Shown here piece by piece: positions 24,880 to 37,658 of a stretch of 64,000 bases of DNA; the stretch's first letter is position 1; each line of letters begins with the position of its first letter. This stretch comes from Euwallacea fornicatus. Lineage: Eukaryota > Arthropoda > Insecta > Coleoptera > Curculionidae. Position numbers and translations under genes: made by a program. Location of the stretch: positions 2,790,001 to 2,854,000 of the forward strand of contig NC_089563.1 of NCBI RefSeq assembly GCF_040115645.1, read 5' to 3'. Under the pieces are notes generated by a model that saw only the letters and a program-made list of their open reading frames with translations, searched no databases and was not told where the DNA came from.

Positions 24880-25632
24880 CCGGTGGTTCAGGTTGTTTCA
24901 GGTTAGTCGCATAATTTTTCTTGGACAGTGCATCTATTGGCGGGAAATTGGGCAACACAGCCCGCTGCTTCCCTGGAGAACAGCGTTATTTCCAATTCAA
25001 TAAGGCAGAATAATTGCCCGTATAAACGCAGTCGAAAATACTAATAATGTTCGTAGCCCCTTATTGGTCGTGTGTCTGCATTTACTGATTATTAGTTAAA
25101 CGGAAATTGTTTCCAAAAAGTAGGCTGCATCCCCGCCCTACTTAACTTAAAAAAAAAAAAAAACTGAAAAACTTATCGCATAAAGGTCCTTTGTCGTTAT
25201 TTTTGGAAAGAGATTTAAATTATAATGTTTTTTACAAAATAAACATTCAACTTGATTTCGAGCGAACTTCATGCTGCATCACTAAATTCTAGAAGGCATC
25301 TAATTGTAAAAATTCCTCAACGTTCGCATTTGGGCGAAAAATGCGTTTAATTTAATTTTTTTCCATATAAAACGAATTGTAATTTATAATGATGGTCGTT
25401 ATATTAAATCGAATTATTAAAGAAATGTATAAACGAGTACAAACTTCAGTTTTAGAATGTTGTTGGTATGTAAGAATTGCACTGATCAAATTTTTGGTAG
25501 TGTAAACACGTCGTACGGATTGGTTTAGGTTCAAATTCAGAGACGAGCTGTAAAACCATATCAGTCCGACGCGGTGCGCTGAGTTCGTTGTTGAGTCTCA
25601 CGTTGAGTCAATGAGGTTCCGGCGTCGAATCT

Positions 25633-25678
25633 ACAAAATCCACGCTCGAGTTCACGCGAGCGTGAGCGTGGATTTTGT
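25633..25678. repeat. 15-bp perfect inverted repeat
   Basis: ACAAAATCCACGCTC at 25633-25647 and its exact complement at 25664-25678 flank a 16-base CG-rich loop. The loop itself repeats parts of the arm (CGCGAGCGTGAGCGTG). No transposon ends were found around it. Confidence 0.8.
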
Positions 25679-28173
25679 GAGCGCAAACGTTTCAATATTC
25701 ACGCGTGTATGTTGGTGATCTTTGAGTCGTCGATGCGGCTCACCCGCATGAAATAAGAATAAATTGAATTGAATTCGGACGTGTTTTGAAATGGCGCTCC
25801 TCGCAATTTTCGGCTTAAGTCGATCAAGAAATCTCCCCAGTCACGGACATGTTTGTCTCAGGTTGGCTCATATGGCGACGTCCTTCACAACCTAAATATC
25901 CATTAGCACGTCGCAATCAAAGTTAGTTGCCACAGAAACATTCCAATGTGCCCTGGGTGTCGATCACATTCTTGCTTTGCATGGAAAGCTACTGTGGACC
26001 GTCTAAATTGATTCAACTTCGTTCTTGGTGTTACGCCCTCAGCGTTCTAAAATACGAGTATTTGATTCATTAGGAAAATCGCCCGAGGAGATTTTCAGTT
26101 GGAACAGAAGCAACTTTCGCTGCGATCGCGATAGCTCGTAGTCGCGCGGCCGATTATGCAAGTTCCGGATTTTCCCATTTTTGCCGGGAAAAACGCGGAC
26201 TACGAGGATTTTCACGGCGTCCAGTTGATTCTGGGAGGGTGGCGCGCTCTCTGCCGCCGCGTCCCTCTTGTCCAGAGGTCGGCGCCCACAAAATTTAACT
26301 CGAATGTCTTCAGACGTTCTGAAGGAGCGCACCATTTGTTACCGTAAAAAAGCACTTGTCGGTCATCGTTTTTGTGGCTAAACGGAGCCGTTTTGGCACG
26401 CGGATCAGGTAGTTGACCCGAAACACCCTGGCTAAAGTGAAATATTAGGAAATTCCGCCGAGGGGAAAAACCTCATCAGCAAACCGACAACCGATCTTCA
26501 AGATTGAATCTAAACCAATTTCTTGTGACAAATTGTAACGATTAGTGCATAATTAGGTCAATCACAATTAAGGCAGAAACTAGGAAACGAAAATCTTCCC
26601 ACAGATTGTGAAACGTGTATGGCAATTTTTCATCCTTTTTAAACTCTTCTAAGTGTAAATTTGTAATTCGATTTGTTCAAGTTAGTGGCTGGAATTCGCT
26701 TATCTGAGCCGAGAGCGATAGTATTTTATCCTCGTATCAAGTGTCCAGTCAAAAATAATAAAACAGCCACTAACTAGTAAATGTAAAAAAGGTTAAGAGT
26801 ACTATGGTAATTGATGACTTGATACTGTAAGTAATGATCCTCAGAAATGTGTACGATATACCTATGTAATAATTCTGCAAGAGTTTTTCATATGGTAAAA
26901 CGATTTGCCAGTATTTCATTTCGGTTTTGTATTGGAAAACGTAGATTTAATGCAATTAATCCTTCGAGATGATTGTGTTCGAATTCTTTTTGATAAGTTT
27001 TGTTAATTGTTAAGATAAATTCAAATAAAGATTATTTATTAACATCTTGTCTGCATTCGACATTTGGCAGGACTTATCACAGCTCCGGGTGGGACCGGAA
27101 TTGGAAAGATCCTGACGTGTTCGAATTGAATCAAAGCGGGGCGGGCCGTGCGGGGCCATTCACGTACCTCCCTGGAGATGTTTTCGCTGAATTTCTGTGT
27201 AACAATATCATTAAAAATCGAGGGAGAAATAAAAACTAAATATCTACTGAACCGTTGAAAATCAGATCCTTATTCGTTATAACGTTCAGCGTCGACTTTG
27301 TTTTCCGTGGGTTAACGTAACTCCTTTAATTTCGCAATTGCGAACGACGTCGCTTGGGTTAAACCGAAGAATACTACTAACCTAACCAACCCCAACCATT
27401 TCAAGCTTCTGTATCCCACTCGTTCCCTCTATCGTGATAGTGTGTCATGGAAGCGGATGATGAAGTATTTCACCGCTCAAACGCTTTTCAAGCGCTCGCA
27501 AATAGGAAATTTTTCATTTCCGCGTTTAAACTTATGTTCAGGTCTCACTTTGATAGATTTACCTTAATTAGGGCCCGTGATTCCCGGAACACTTTCGACA
27601 CCTCATGTATCTTTGTACCAGACACGCTGTATATTATTTTGTTTCGCGTGCGGTTTTTGCAGTCAATCCGGCGAGCTGTGCGCTCGCAAAAGAGCTGTTA
27701 ACGTTTTTTTTTTATATATTTGGAAGCCATTGTATCGTCGTCACCGTTCGAAACGTGAGTAAAGGTCCCATAATTTTTTTAAATTAATTTTCAGGTATCT
27801 TTCTCCCTCAAGATGAAACAGCATGCACGATTGGAGTCCAGGCGATGGAAGAAACACCTCGTTTCGGTCGATTTTTGCCCGAATCGAGGACGCTGAATCT
27901 CTAAAGATCGGCCAGTTACCCCGTTCTGGCTGCGGGCAGTTCAGAACGCCCTTCTTAAGATAATTTTGATTTGTGGAAGGGCAGGACTGGAACTAACACC
28001 CTTGTTGTGTATATTTATTCGTTCTTCTTATTAGTAATGATGATTACAGTAAGTTCTCTGATCGTGACGGACAAGGATCGTTCCATTTAACACTTTGACC
28101 ATGATCAAAGCCATTCTGATGCGTGTCCATGTTGTCTTTGTGTTTTTTCTGTCTTAATATATCCTTTAATTTG

Positions 28174-28213
28174 ATATACATATATGTATGTATATATACA
28201 TATATATATATAA
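28174..28213. repeat. TA/TG-rich microsatellite
   Basis: A run of TATA, CATA and TGTA units, low complexity. Confidence 0.8.
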
Positions 28214-29846
28214 GGTGCGAGACGATGTGTAATAGTTCTATTATTATTTATTATGGGCTGTTCGAAAACATTACTAATGTAATTGTTTTAACAGGAGACA
28301 ATATCCTATTACCGTTCCAACTTTTGCTCATGATAATAAGCCGTTCTCGTTAAAACCGCTAATGGTTTCAAGGCTAAGAATTTTCGATGACTTTTTTTGA
28401 ATGTGTTTTTTCTCACTTTTAACTTATAGCTAAATGCGCCAGTAAAAATTGAATCAAATGGGATTCGCAACGTGGCAGGACACAGACAATTTCATCTATA
28501 CGTTCTAAAATTACAACACTTCGAAAGTGGCTCGAAAAACAGATTGATTCGTATCGGCCGACAAACAGTTCACGAACCGCTCGTTTTAATATCGATTTTA
28601 TTTAGTATTTTTTAGAACGGAATCTTGCTCCTGCATTGAAATACGAAAATACAAATTTAACTTGAATAAATTCAGGGCGACCAAATCGTCACGTGATTTC
28701 GTCGTCACACGCGAGCGAGCCTTTTTGTCAAGGGCGGTTTTGGAGACAAAACAAAACAATATCGGGCTGTTGTCAGTGTAATGGCGTCCCTGCGTGCACC
28801 TTTTTATTTCGTTCGCGAAAAAATACCAAATTTCGTCTGAACTGCGTATGAACTTTGGAAAAGTTCCCGTGCAGTTGGGAGTTTGATTAAACAGAAACGT
28901 GACGAGGGCTCGTTAGAGTTTGTGCCCAGTGTAAAACGGGTAAAAATCACACTTTTAAAATCTTACTTCATGTGGCGCTACCGGAAATATCTTGCCGTTT
29001 ACGTTCGAATCTCCGAAGCCGCCAGATCGCCGAGAGGTACACCTGATGAAGCTTGATTTGATGTAGGTAATTGGGGTTTAATTATTGTATCTAATCGAAT
29101 CTATCTCTTTTTTTAATTTCGATTTCTGTCTTGCTAATTTTTCTAAGCGATTTTTGGTAGTGTCTAATTTCTTTTTACATGTCCTTCAAGTCTGGGTAAC
29201 TAAACGTTTTCAGTCCTTATTATTAGTAAAAATTTGAAACACTTAAACTTGACATTCCGGCCACAATACGGTCTTTCGAAACTTTCGTGGAACTACCAAG
29301 GATCATGAATACAATGTAAATATTTTAATCATCAACAAAGGATTCACCGGAAAACGTTCCTTGCAAGGACAAAAAGGAAACGAATGAATGCATGGCCCTA
29401 CTGCGGCGCCATCAATTCGATTATGTTAAAGTTTTAATCTAGAAAATGTGTTTTTTAACGTGCAAAACCCCGAGAAGAAACGATTTTCACTCTGAGTCAA
29501 CCTTTGAAAAAGCCAAGTGCAATCTGTCAAATCCCATGTGTCATAATATCGGCCTGTCATATTTTTCCTGTCTTATTGTTTATATTTATTATTGTTATTC
29601 CGAGTAAATTTGGAAATTCCATTGTGACTTTTTGAGTTCGTATAGTATTTGATTGAGCTTTTTTGTTTTATTTAATAATTTATTTACACTTTTCCGATTT
29701 TGAGGAGTGATAATCAGACCAATACTTTCGCTTTTTTAATCTGCCTTTAAGCGTGTACTTATTTCACTTAAATTAAACAATTCGGTTGTTCTTCTGGTTC
29801 CACTACAACACTACAAGAATTAGAACATTTGAAAAATGACTCTTTT

Positions 29847-32800
29847 ATGAATAAAAAGTGTGTAGATATGACGGAAAGTGGAACTAATTTTCCTCCACAG
29901 ACTTATTCCTCGATTTATACTGAAGATCTGGAAACAGAGGTATGGAAAAACCTATAATTTATTAGCCTTTGAGTGTTAACACATCAAGATAGTAACTCTT
30001 AAATCAACAGGCCACCTTGGTTCTTGATTAATACTGGAGATTAAAAACAGACCTATGGTAATAGCAATATTTTATTGCCCAATAGATGCTAACTCATTCA
30101 ATCAAGAACTTACACAGTAACACACTAACTGTTCACATCCAAAGTGCTGGGTATAAAAAGACATGTTTCTATTGATCTGCCCTTTTTTTACATGGAAAAA
30201 CTGATTGGCATTCCAAGTATCTGAAAACATGTGTATAAAAAAAACCAAAAAAATAAGGCAACAAATGAAATTACTAAACTTAACATGATTGTTTATATTA
30301 AGAGTCTCATTACTTTATGATTCTATATGTGTCTTCATAATGTGTGGGGAATCAAAAAAGGAAATCTTATCGCAATATCTATGAAGTGAAATAGGCATCT
30401 TGATTTAAAATTTTTTCAAAAACCATACTTTTCCAAAAATCTTAGCCACTTCTAGTGTGAATACTGAAATGACTTAAAACTTTTAAGTTAAAAGATGTAA
30501 ATCTAGAAATGCGGAGGTTGGGAAACATCATACATCTTGGCTTTTATCAGTATGTGTGAGATACTGTATTTGTACTGAAGAGTCAACACATAAACAGTTT
30601 TTTTAGTAATTGTACTAAGATCTCTGAGTATAAGTCATCCTAGTATCTTAGTATGATATGAACATGAGCTATTTCCAACAAAGCAGAGGAAAAAGATTAA
30701 TTTCTAATTAACTATAAAGAATAAAACCTCAGCAAAAGGTTGAACATTGAACAAGGAATTCAATGTCCATGAAAAAACAGTGGCATTTCACAACAAAATC
30801 TAATAGTGCATGTTTTTAGAATTAAACATTCCTCTATTTGAAAAATTAGCTTCATTGTTCCAAAAAAATGCACTTTAAAAAGTTCAAATATTGCCTACAG
30901 ACATGTACAATCTGTTGACAAAAGATTAGTTTCTTCGTGGGGTTTGAGGGGCACTAATGTTTCTACTAGTTGGTACTTGAAGGGATCTTTTCTATCATTT
31001 TTAATTTGATATCTTCAGATGAAATATCGCGCCACATTTTCAGTAGTACTCCACCGAAATTGCGGAAAAATTTTCAAATAAATTCCAATGGCAAAAATAT
31101 TTCTCTACTTTTTGTCACACTGTATTTGTCAATTTCTCTCTTAGTAAAAAAATTCAAATATAAATATTCATATGCAGGAATATTGTTTTCAAGTTGAAAT
31201 CAGTTTTCTGTACAGGTCGATCAAGTCTTTTTGCTGAGTTATTGATAATTTTGAATTGTTTCTCCATTTTTTGCTGATGGTGTATGTATGTTTGAAACCA
31301 AGATAAGACCTACAGACGCAATAATGGAAATATTCCATTAAAAACTATAAGTTTTATCATTTCACGAAAGAGAAATGTTCAACAGTTTTTTTAAATTTTA
31401 ATATCACAAAATTATTCGGAAAATTTTATACATCTTTCGCATTCGACACCTTTTTCTACATTCTTATATGAAGCTCTGTAGGTTTTTTTTATTAATATAA
31501 TGAGGCAGTTTTAAATCCGGAAAAACACATTTTTATTACTAAAAGGATGCGACTATGTGACTTTTGCATCAATAAAGACCACCCATATCTGTGCTTCATG
31601 GAAGCTATAAAATTTGTGACTTATTAATCCGCTAATTCATCCATAAAAGCTTTACTGTTGTTGGTAATACTTCTAAATGTAATAGGAAACGAACCATTAA
31701 CGACTAAATTGAAAGTATATTGTTTTATCTCACCTCTATAGGTGTAGGGTGAGTCAGAAATGAGGAGCAAAAACTCAGGGTCTAAGTTCAGGTTAGTAAT
31801 TTTGGCTAAACTTGAGATCGTAACTTAAGTGTGAGTAGTATACGCTCTTGGACTAGTTCGTCTAAATTCGACTAAACCTAAAATAACAATGAAATAGAAA
31901 ATCGTTTCAATAAAATTCGTTACTGAGTGATGACGGCAGAAACCCGCCAATGTTATTTTTATTAAATTCTTTTAACAGCGATTTATTTACATTTTTATAC
32001 CGTAATATGTTGTATATTCTATTGTTTGTTATTTTGGATTAGTTATCGGCGCGATTTGGCAGGCTGTAGTTATCGCGATTAGTGGCTCCAATGGCAATGG
32101 TCTGTGTTTGTTTATGTGGCAGCTATAATACGGAAGCTTCAGTCTGGTGTTTTTTATTATTTTTTTTTAACATAATGTAATGCTTCAAAGCGAAAAGGCA
32201 CTTTCCTTAAAAATCTTGATATCGATGTGATACTGTTCACTGGTACTGTTTTTGCTTCAGAGTGTTTGAGTGCAACGGGGAAAATGTCGAAGTTCGGTTT
32301 GGGCACCAATTTTCCACCTCACACTTACTCGTCCATATTCAACTTAAATCTGCAGTCGGAGGTATTACTGTTGTCCTACCTTTTTGCGTTCTATTGTAGT
32401 GTTAATGTATTATCTCGACATACATATCTAACATGCATATCTAACAAAGCTGTATGGAGAGCAAACGTAAAAGCTTTTCGCCCTTATCTGTTGTATATTT
32501 TTTAACCGAGGTGCGCTTTAATATTCACTGTAATGTCGATACATTCGTAGTGCGTTAATTTTTAAATAACGACCTTTTTGGCACCCAATTACTTGTGATC
32601 CGGCCTTGTTAACGTAGTGAGTCCCGACAGCAGCAAAATATTTTTAGAACCTAGACGTTGTTAGTTCTATCTATGCAGCTTAAGAAATAGCGTAAGTTTC
32701 GTCCAAACTCACTTCTTGGGTTTCACGTGTGGTCCCATGCTGAAATTTAGCGTGAAAAATTCCTCCGAACACGACTGGAATACGATCGGCCACGAGGAAG

Positions 32801-34545
32801 TCACGTGAACTTGTTATTTTGACGTGACAATTTCTGCGTTTGTGAATAGGTCCTTTTAGATAAGAAGAGCGCGCCTTTATTCTCTAAAAAGGCGCTATCC
32901 ATAACGAGAATTGGCGCACTGTTAAGCCCCCCGAAAGCCGTACCGAACAGAAATCATAACGTCATCAATTCAAACATATGTCTCGTGTTATTAAAGTACC
33001 GTTACTAATCAATGCCAAGATCATTTCGGAGTGAAAAGAATTAGATATTCCGGCTAAACTTGGGGAAAGGTCCAAGAGTTCTGCAAGGGAATTTCAATAG
33101 AAAAGCTGAGTTAGAGCCCGCGTGTCGAGTCAGATTTTCGCTTTATGTGGGAATAACGACTACTACAACGACTGCTGTGGATTGATCAATTGATTCTTTT
33201 CTCCATTATAGGGAGATGGCATAGTGAGTGCGGACAGCTTCAAAACATCAAACGCTCCATACAAATGCGAATGTCTTAAATCTTCGGTAAGTCACATTTA
33301 CTTAACTGTCTACAAGTTTTTGTTCTGGCCTCTTTGTGGTTTCAAACGAAGCGTTTTAATGTGGGTTCATAGAATGTCGCTCATTAACACGAAATTAGAT
33401 TATTAAGACCTAATTTGTCATTTATTTTCGGGACGCACATGCCACTTACGGACGACAAAAGTGTAAATTACGTGGACTGAGAAAGTTTGACTTCGACCCG
33501 AGTCACGCGAGTCAGGTGACAAGTTCAGATTTCCGGAATGATTGAATTTTTTATTAAACGAATTTTCTCACGTTTCTTTTAAGGGTCTTATTACAGAAGA
33601 CAACATTTACCAGTCGTTACTTTGGACTTTCGTAATTACTCTCAAAGCAGACCTTCACGTAGGTCTCCTGGTGGTCGGAATAATGAATTCGGCGCCCATC
33701 CCACGTATTCTCCTATTACTTCTTAAATTGAGTACGATTGTTTATCTAAGATGACCTTCGATGTCAAAGTAATGTTCTTCTATTTTAATTCCATACCAGA
33801 ATAAGCGGTGAATCTATAGTGTGGTGAACTCTGAAGTGTTTAGGCCTGTGACGCTGTTCGTTGTGCATAGTCTCAACATTCGCCTTTCACGTAAGTAGGA
33901 ATAATTCAGTTTCCACGCTTGAGTAGATATAGTTTTACGGGTGTTCCTACGGATTTTGACAGTTGGTTGGGACAGTGATAACCAGCATTCTAGCAGGTTT
34001 CGTTAGAGAGAAATAACAAATTGCATTCACGCCGGTGGTTTGTCACTAATACAACCTTGATGACATGTTTTTAAATCCATAGAATCGTCTATATCTATAA
34101 TGGACTTGATGTTTTAAATTATTGTTAATGATATATTGAGAAAACAATTACATAGTTTTTAGGTAAGAAGGTCTAACTGTGGTAACGGTGTACGCAGTAT
34201 CGCCAAGCCTTAGTAACAGCACTCTTACGAGCCTGGTAATTTGTTGTCCCTGCCCGGTTCTCACTTTTTGCACATCTTGGCGGACGTTCACTCCCAAGGT
34301 AAGTTATACATATATTACAGCTTAAGTTAAAACGGAAGAAATGCTCTATGATAGTTGTAGCGAGTGAAGTAGGTGTTCTGCTGTGCGTCTGTTAATCGAC
34401 GCTCTCGTTCTCACACTTGATATTGGTTCTCTTGTCTCGATTTGCAGTTATTAATTTTAACATTGGAATGGCTGCTATTAACTATATTATGTTGGGAGTT
34501 AATTGGGAACCGAGCATTTGCCAGCCAGATGTCAAATCTAATTAA
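29847..34545 (+). CDS. Unrecognised small protein gene with two alternative first exons
   Basis: First exon A is 29847-29939 (in-frame ATGs at 29847 and 29868; donor GTATGG). First exon B is 32284-32361 (donor GTATTA). Both end in phase 0, and both encode the shared motif GTNFPP(Q/H)TYSSI(Y/F). Candidate common exons, with matching phases, are 33212-33286, 33584-33658, 34220-34298 and 34448-34545. With exon B they give 405 nt, or 134 aa. Exon 2 encodes GDGIVSADSFKTSNAPYK and exon 3 GLITEDNIYQSLLWTFVI. The 3' end is uncertain. Exon 3 could join 34448 directly and read a hydrophobic frame (LLILTLEWLLLTILCWELIG) to a later stop, or run on past 33658. No domain is recognised. Conservation between the two first exons is the best evidence that this is real coding sequence. 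Confidence 0.45.
32284..32361 (+). CDS. Alternative first exon B of the GTNFPP gene
   Basis: ATG in good context (GGGGAAAATG) with an upstream in-frame stop. It encodes 26 residues, starts MSKFGL and carries GTNFPPHTYSSIF. It ends in phase 0 before GTATTA. The similarity to the exon at 29868-29939 implies either duplicated alternative first exons of one gene or two tandem paralogues. No second copy of the downstream exons is seen between the two, which favours one gene. A possible splice acceptor just upstream (TTGCTTCAG) may mean a further untranslated 5' exon. Confidence 0.5.
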
Positions 34546-35767
34546 GCTGCTAATAAAACTACGCCGTTTTAGTACTGTCTCCGATGTTCTATTAATCGAA
34601 GCAATTGCGGTGTTCAGGGTCTCTCAGTTACGGTCGTCTCATACGTGAAATTGCAGTATTTGCCATTTTGGATCCAGAACTGATCCCGAATTTGAAAACG
34701 GACGTGAATATCGCCCTGTAGCCGAACGCTACAATTCGACTTCACAATTGTCATTGGGCAGTTCTGTGGTTGCACTGTTAAACTCGACACGTGGAGGCTG
34801 CGTTAGTTCTTTTTCTTCTTAAACGTCGTGTCGAGTTGTGGTCTAAAATGGCAGTCGCTGTCGTTACTTCACACATTGAGCGACCTTAATTTCAATCATT
34901 GTTGAACCGGAAGACATGTGCTCTTCACAACGCCCCACTTCATATGTATGAAAGGAATGTTCACAATAACAAAATGACGGTTAATATTATTAAAGTCGTC
35001 TTTGTCTTGTTTTCGTGAACACTGGGTGTTTTTGACAAGTCTGAGTTTTGGGATCCTCGAATTTTACGATTTTGTTAACCACTATGTTGTTACATGCACG
35101 TCTTGATCCGACGTTAGGAACGTGGTGCCTTTAAAGTCCCATGGACGATCCTCTCAAATTGCATGATTTATTTTTTTATGGGGGGCCAATAGAAGTGTGA
35201 GCGGTCACCGGTTGGTTTTCGTATCTAGGTTTGACGTGACAAATCACATTAGACGAAATTGACGTCCGTCGACCCAACCGGATTTGCCTGTGTACCTGTT
35301 CAGGCAAATATGCTGCAAACAGAACTTCGTCGCAGGGCAGTGGAAATAGTAGAATCTATGTCCAGGTGAAAAGTGTTTACTTTCTGCTGAGAGCAAAAAA
35401 CAGCGGATTGATAAAGAATACTTCTCACGGTGTTAGGTATCCAATTTTAATCGCAACGAAATTTTAGTTAAACAAACCCCGGTAATAGCATACCAGTTTA
35501 GTTTTGGTTAGAATCGTTTGGCTCACCGTGTAACTGGTATACCGGGTGATCCAAGAAGTTGGCTTAATAATTTCTTTGTTTTTAAACTTTGAAAATTGAA
35601 GTTTGGAGGGAAGCTACGTGAGAATGGAAAATTGATCAACATCAACGAAGTTCATCTAGCACTTCCGAGTTAACGAGAAATCACCTCAACTTTTAATTTT
35701 TCAATATAAAAAGCATTAGAAATTTTTACTTTCTTGGAACATAGAGGTCATTTTTAGCTTAAAAATA
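34546..35767. other. Spacer before the Tc1-like element
   Basis: An AATAAA lies only seven bases after the candidate stop at 34545. No other gene or repeat is evident. Confidence 0.4.
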
Positions 35768-37255
35768 CAGCGGTGCCGTAGAAATAGGACCACTACTGAT
35801 TCAGTGCAAAAATGGAAAAAAGTCTATTGAAGCTTATTCTACCTCGTTTGAATTAGGGTCCTAAATTTCTACAATGTTGGTAATTGTATCTAACAGCAGG
35901 AACCAGAGTAACAACTACCTTATACTAGATTTGTACTTCCCCCGTTTCGTTCAGACGGTTACAGTTAAGGTGGTCATAATAATAGGACCAGTGTATTAAA
36001 AGCTCGCTTTTTTGTATAACTTTCATAATTCTCCGTTAAATGGGATAGCAATTGAGAGGTAAGTCTAATTAACCATTCCGAAGCGTTTTGATGCATTTTA
36101 ATAATTAATACACAAACAGATGGGGCGCGAAAACCACCGTTCTTCAGCCGAAAGAATTCAGATGAGGACACTCAGGGATGAAGGCAATTCTCTTCGTGAA
36201 ATCTCACGGAAAAAACAGGAAGATCGAAAACCTTAATAATTAATGCTCTCAAATACAAGGAACAACAGCAAAATCGTGGTCATAAGAGGAAGACAATGGT
36301 TCTGACTGACCGCCAAATAAAGCGAGGAACCCCAAAGAATCCTTTTGTGAGCCTCAAACAAATTCAAAAGGACCTAAAATTGGAAATAAGTTCCAGAACT
36401 ATCCGAAGACGGTTACAGGAAGTTCACTTGCATGGTCGAGCGGCTCGAAAGGTACAAATGTCCTTTTTGCGGATGAAACAACAATTAATTTGTTTGGTTC
36501 GGATGGTCGACGGTATGTAAGAAGACCAGCAAAATAGGAATTCCTTCCAAAACATACTTTCAAAACCAATAAACCTGGAGGTGAAAACATAAAATTGTGG
36601 GCCTTCTCCTCTTGGTTCGGTGTTGGCCCCATTTATTGGCTAAAAGGGATCCCGAACCAAGAAGAATACCTTAAAATAACGAAAGATGCCGTATGCTTCG
36701 GAAGAAGTGCCATGAATTTCGAAATATCAACAAGATAACGATCCGAAACGTACGACTAGGCGAGTTAAACAATTTTTCACAATGAATCGATTCCGGTTGG
36801 GCCGTGACCTTCACGGTCACCCGATCTGAACTCTATTGAAAATCTTTGGGTATATCTTAAGGGTGCTGTGAGGCGCCATCAGATCAAGAACAAGGGAGAA
36901 CTGTGATCCATAGTCCAATTGGAATGGGAAGCAATTCCTGTTGAGTTCTGCCAGCGCTTAATAAGACCAATGTCTCAAAGATTAAAGGCGGTGATTTCTC
37001 AAAAGGGAGAAGCGACCGAGTATTAGGCGTTAGGCAATATTCGATTGATAGTTTAATTTTTTTATAATTATTTTGTTTTTATTGTTTCCATTGAGGAAAT
37101 TTGTTTATTTTTCGTTAAAATATGTTTTTATGGATTGTTTTTGTTATCATTAAATGTTTCATATATATTTTTTATATTTTAATTTTTTATCTCTTGAGTG
37201 ATAGAAATAGAAAATTGAAAACTTTGACGGGGTCCTATTTCCATGGTCGCCACTG
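35768..37255 (+). mobile_element. Decayed Tc1-like DNA transposon
   Basis: 1488 bp with inverted ends. The left end is CAGCGGTGCCGTAGAAATAG. The right end, read as its complement, is CAGTGGCGACCATGGAAATA. TA flanks both. An inner copy of the end motif (AATAATAGGACCA near 35976) suggests an inverted-repeat/direct-repeat arrangement as in some Tc1 elements. The transposase inside is broken. The element lies about 400 bp upstream of the LRR gene. Confidence 0.8.
36120..37026 (+). pseudogene. Tc1-like transposase, broken
   Basis: Begins at ATG 36120 with a helix-turn-helix-like start (SSAERIQMRTLRDEGNSLRE) and meets a stop at about 36235. Further fragments follow in shifted frames: ISSRTIRRRLQEVHLHGR (DNA-binding part), LFADETTINLFGSDGRRYVR (first catalytic Asp region), and SRSPDLNSIENLWVYLK (third acidic residue, Glu, of the Tc1 DDE type). 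The final stretch runs to a stop at 37024-37026. Several stops and frameshifts separate the blocks, so it cannot make a working transposase. Confidence 0.85.
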
Positions 37256-37575
37256 TAGGTCTCTTTAAAAAAATATATATTTAGTGGTTTTTTCATGTCG
37301 CGCTACGCTACTGAGGTATACGTATTAGGCACAGTTTTATGTCAAAATTATGAGAAAAAAATATTAATTTGGCATTTTAACTTCCGGTTAAACCGGAAGT
37401 GCTAGATAAACGTCATCAATGTCAATCGTTCGGCTCTATTCTCACACGACTTCCCTCGAAATTTCAACTTTCTAAGTTCAAAAAAACAAAGAAGTCCCGA
37501 GGGCGAACCACCTTCTTGAATCGCCCGGTATGCACGAAAGTAAAACAAAATTCAACGCGGCAATCTGCAAACGGA

Positions 37576-37658
37576 GGTAAACATTCGATGAAAACGGTTC
37601 TAAAAGAAAAATTCCACGTCAATGAACAATGCTAATTCGTTTTTCTTTATTATTTCAG
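37576..37658 (+). other. Probable 5' UTR intron of the LRR gene
   Basis: GGAG|GTAAAC after 37576, a TGCTAATTC branch-point-like motif near 37630, a pyrimidine-rich tract and TATTTCAG ending at 37658 define an 82-nt intron immediately before the LRR start codon. The preceding untranslated exon would lie just upstream, between the Tc1 element and 37576. Confidence 0.5.

Larger units (their letters stand above)
20016..29846. other. Long mostly non-coding region
   Basis: No gene is identified with confidence. Visible items: scattered CAGGGTG/CACCCTG motifs (20763, 21791, 24228), an AT microsatellite at 21624-21655, a possible terminal exon at 22351-22470, a minus-strand 140-codon frame at 23600-24022 of unknown meaning, a TAGG repeat at 24846-24879, a hairpin at 25633-25678, a CpG-rich patch at 26090-26300 with opposing open frames, and a TA-rich microsatellite near 28174-28213. 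A CACGTG E-box near 28690 sits in a small CpG-rich patch. Confidence 0.5.

Noticed and set aside
26039..26347. Opposing open frames of 98 and 63 codons
   Set aside because: They overlap in a CpG-rich patch, where stops are rare on both strands. A promoter island is as likely.
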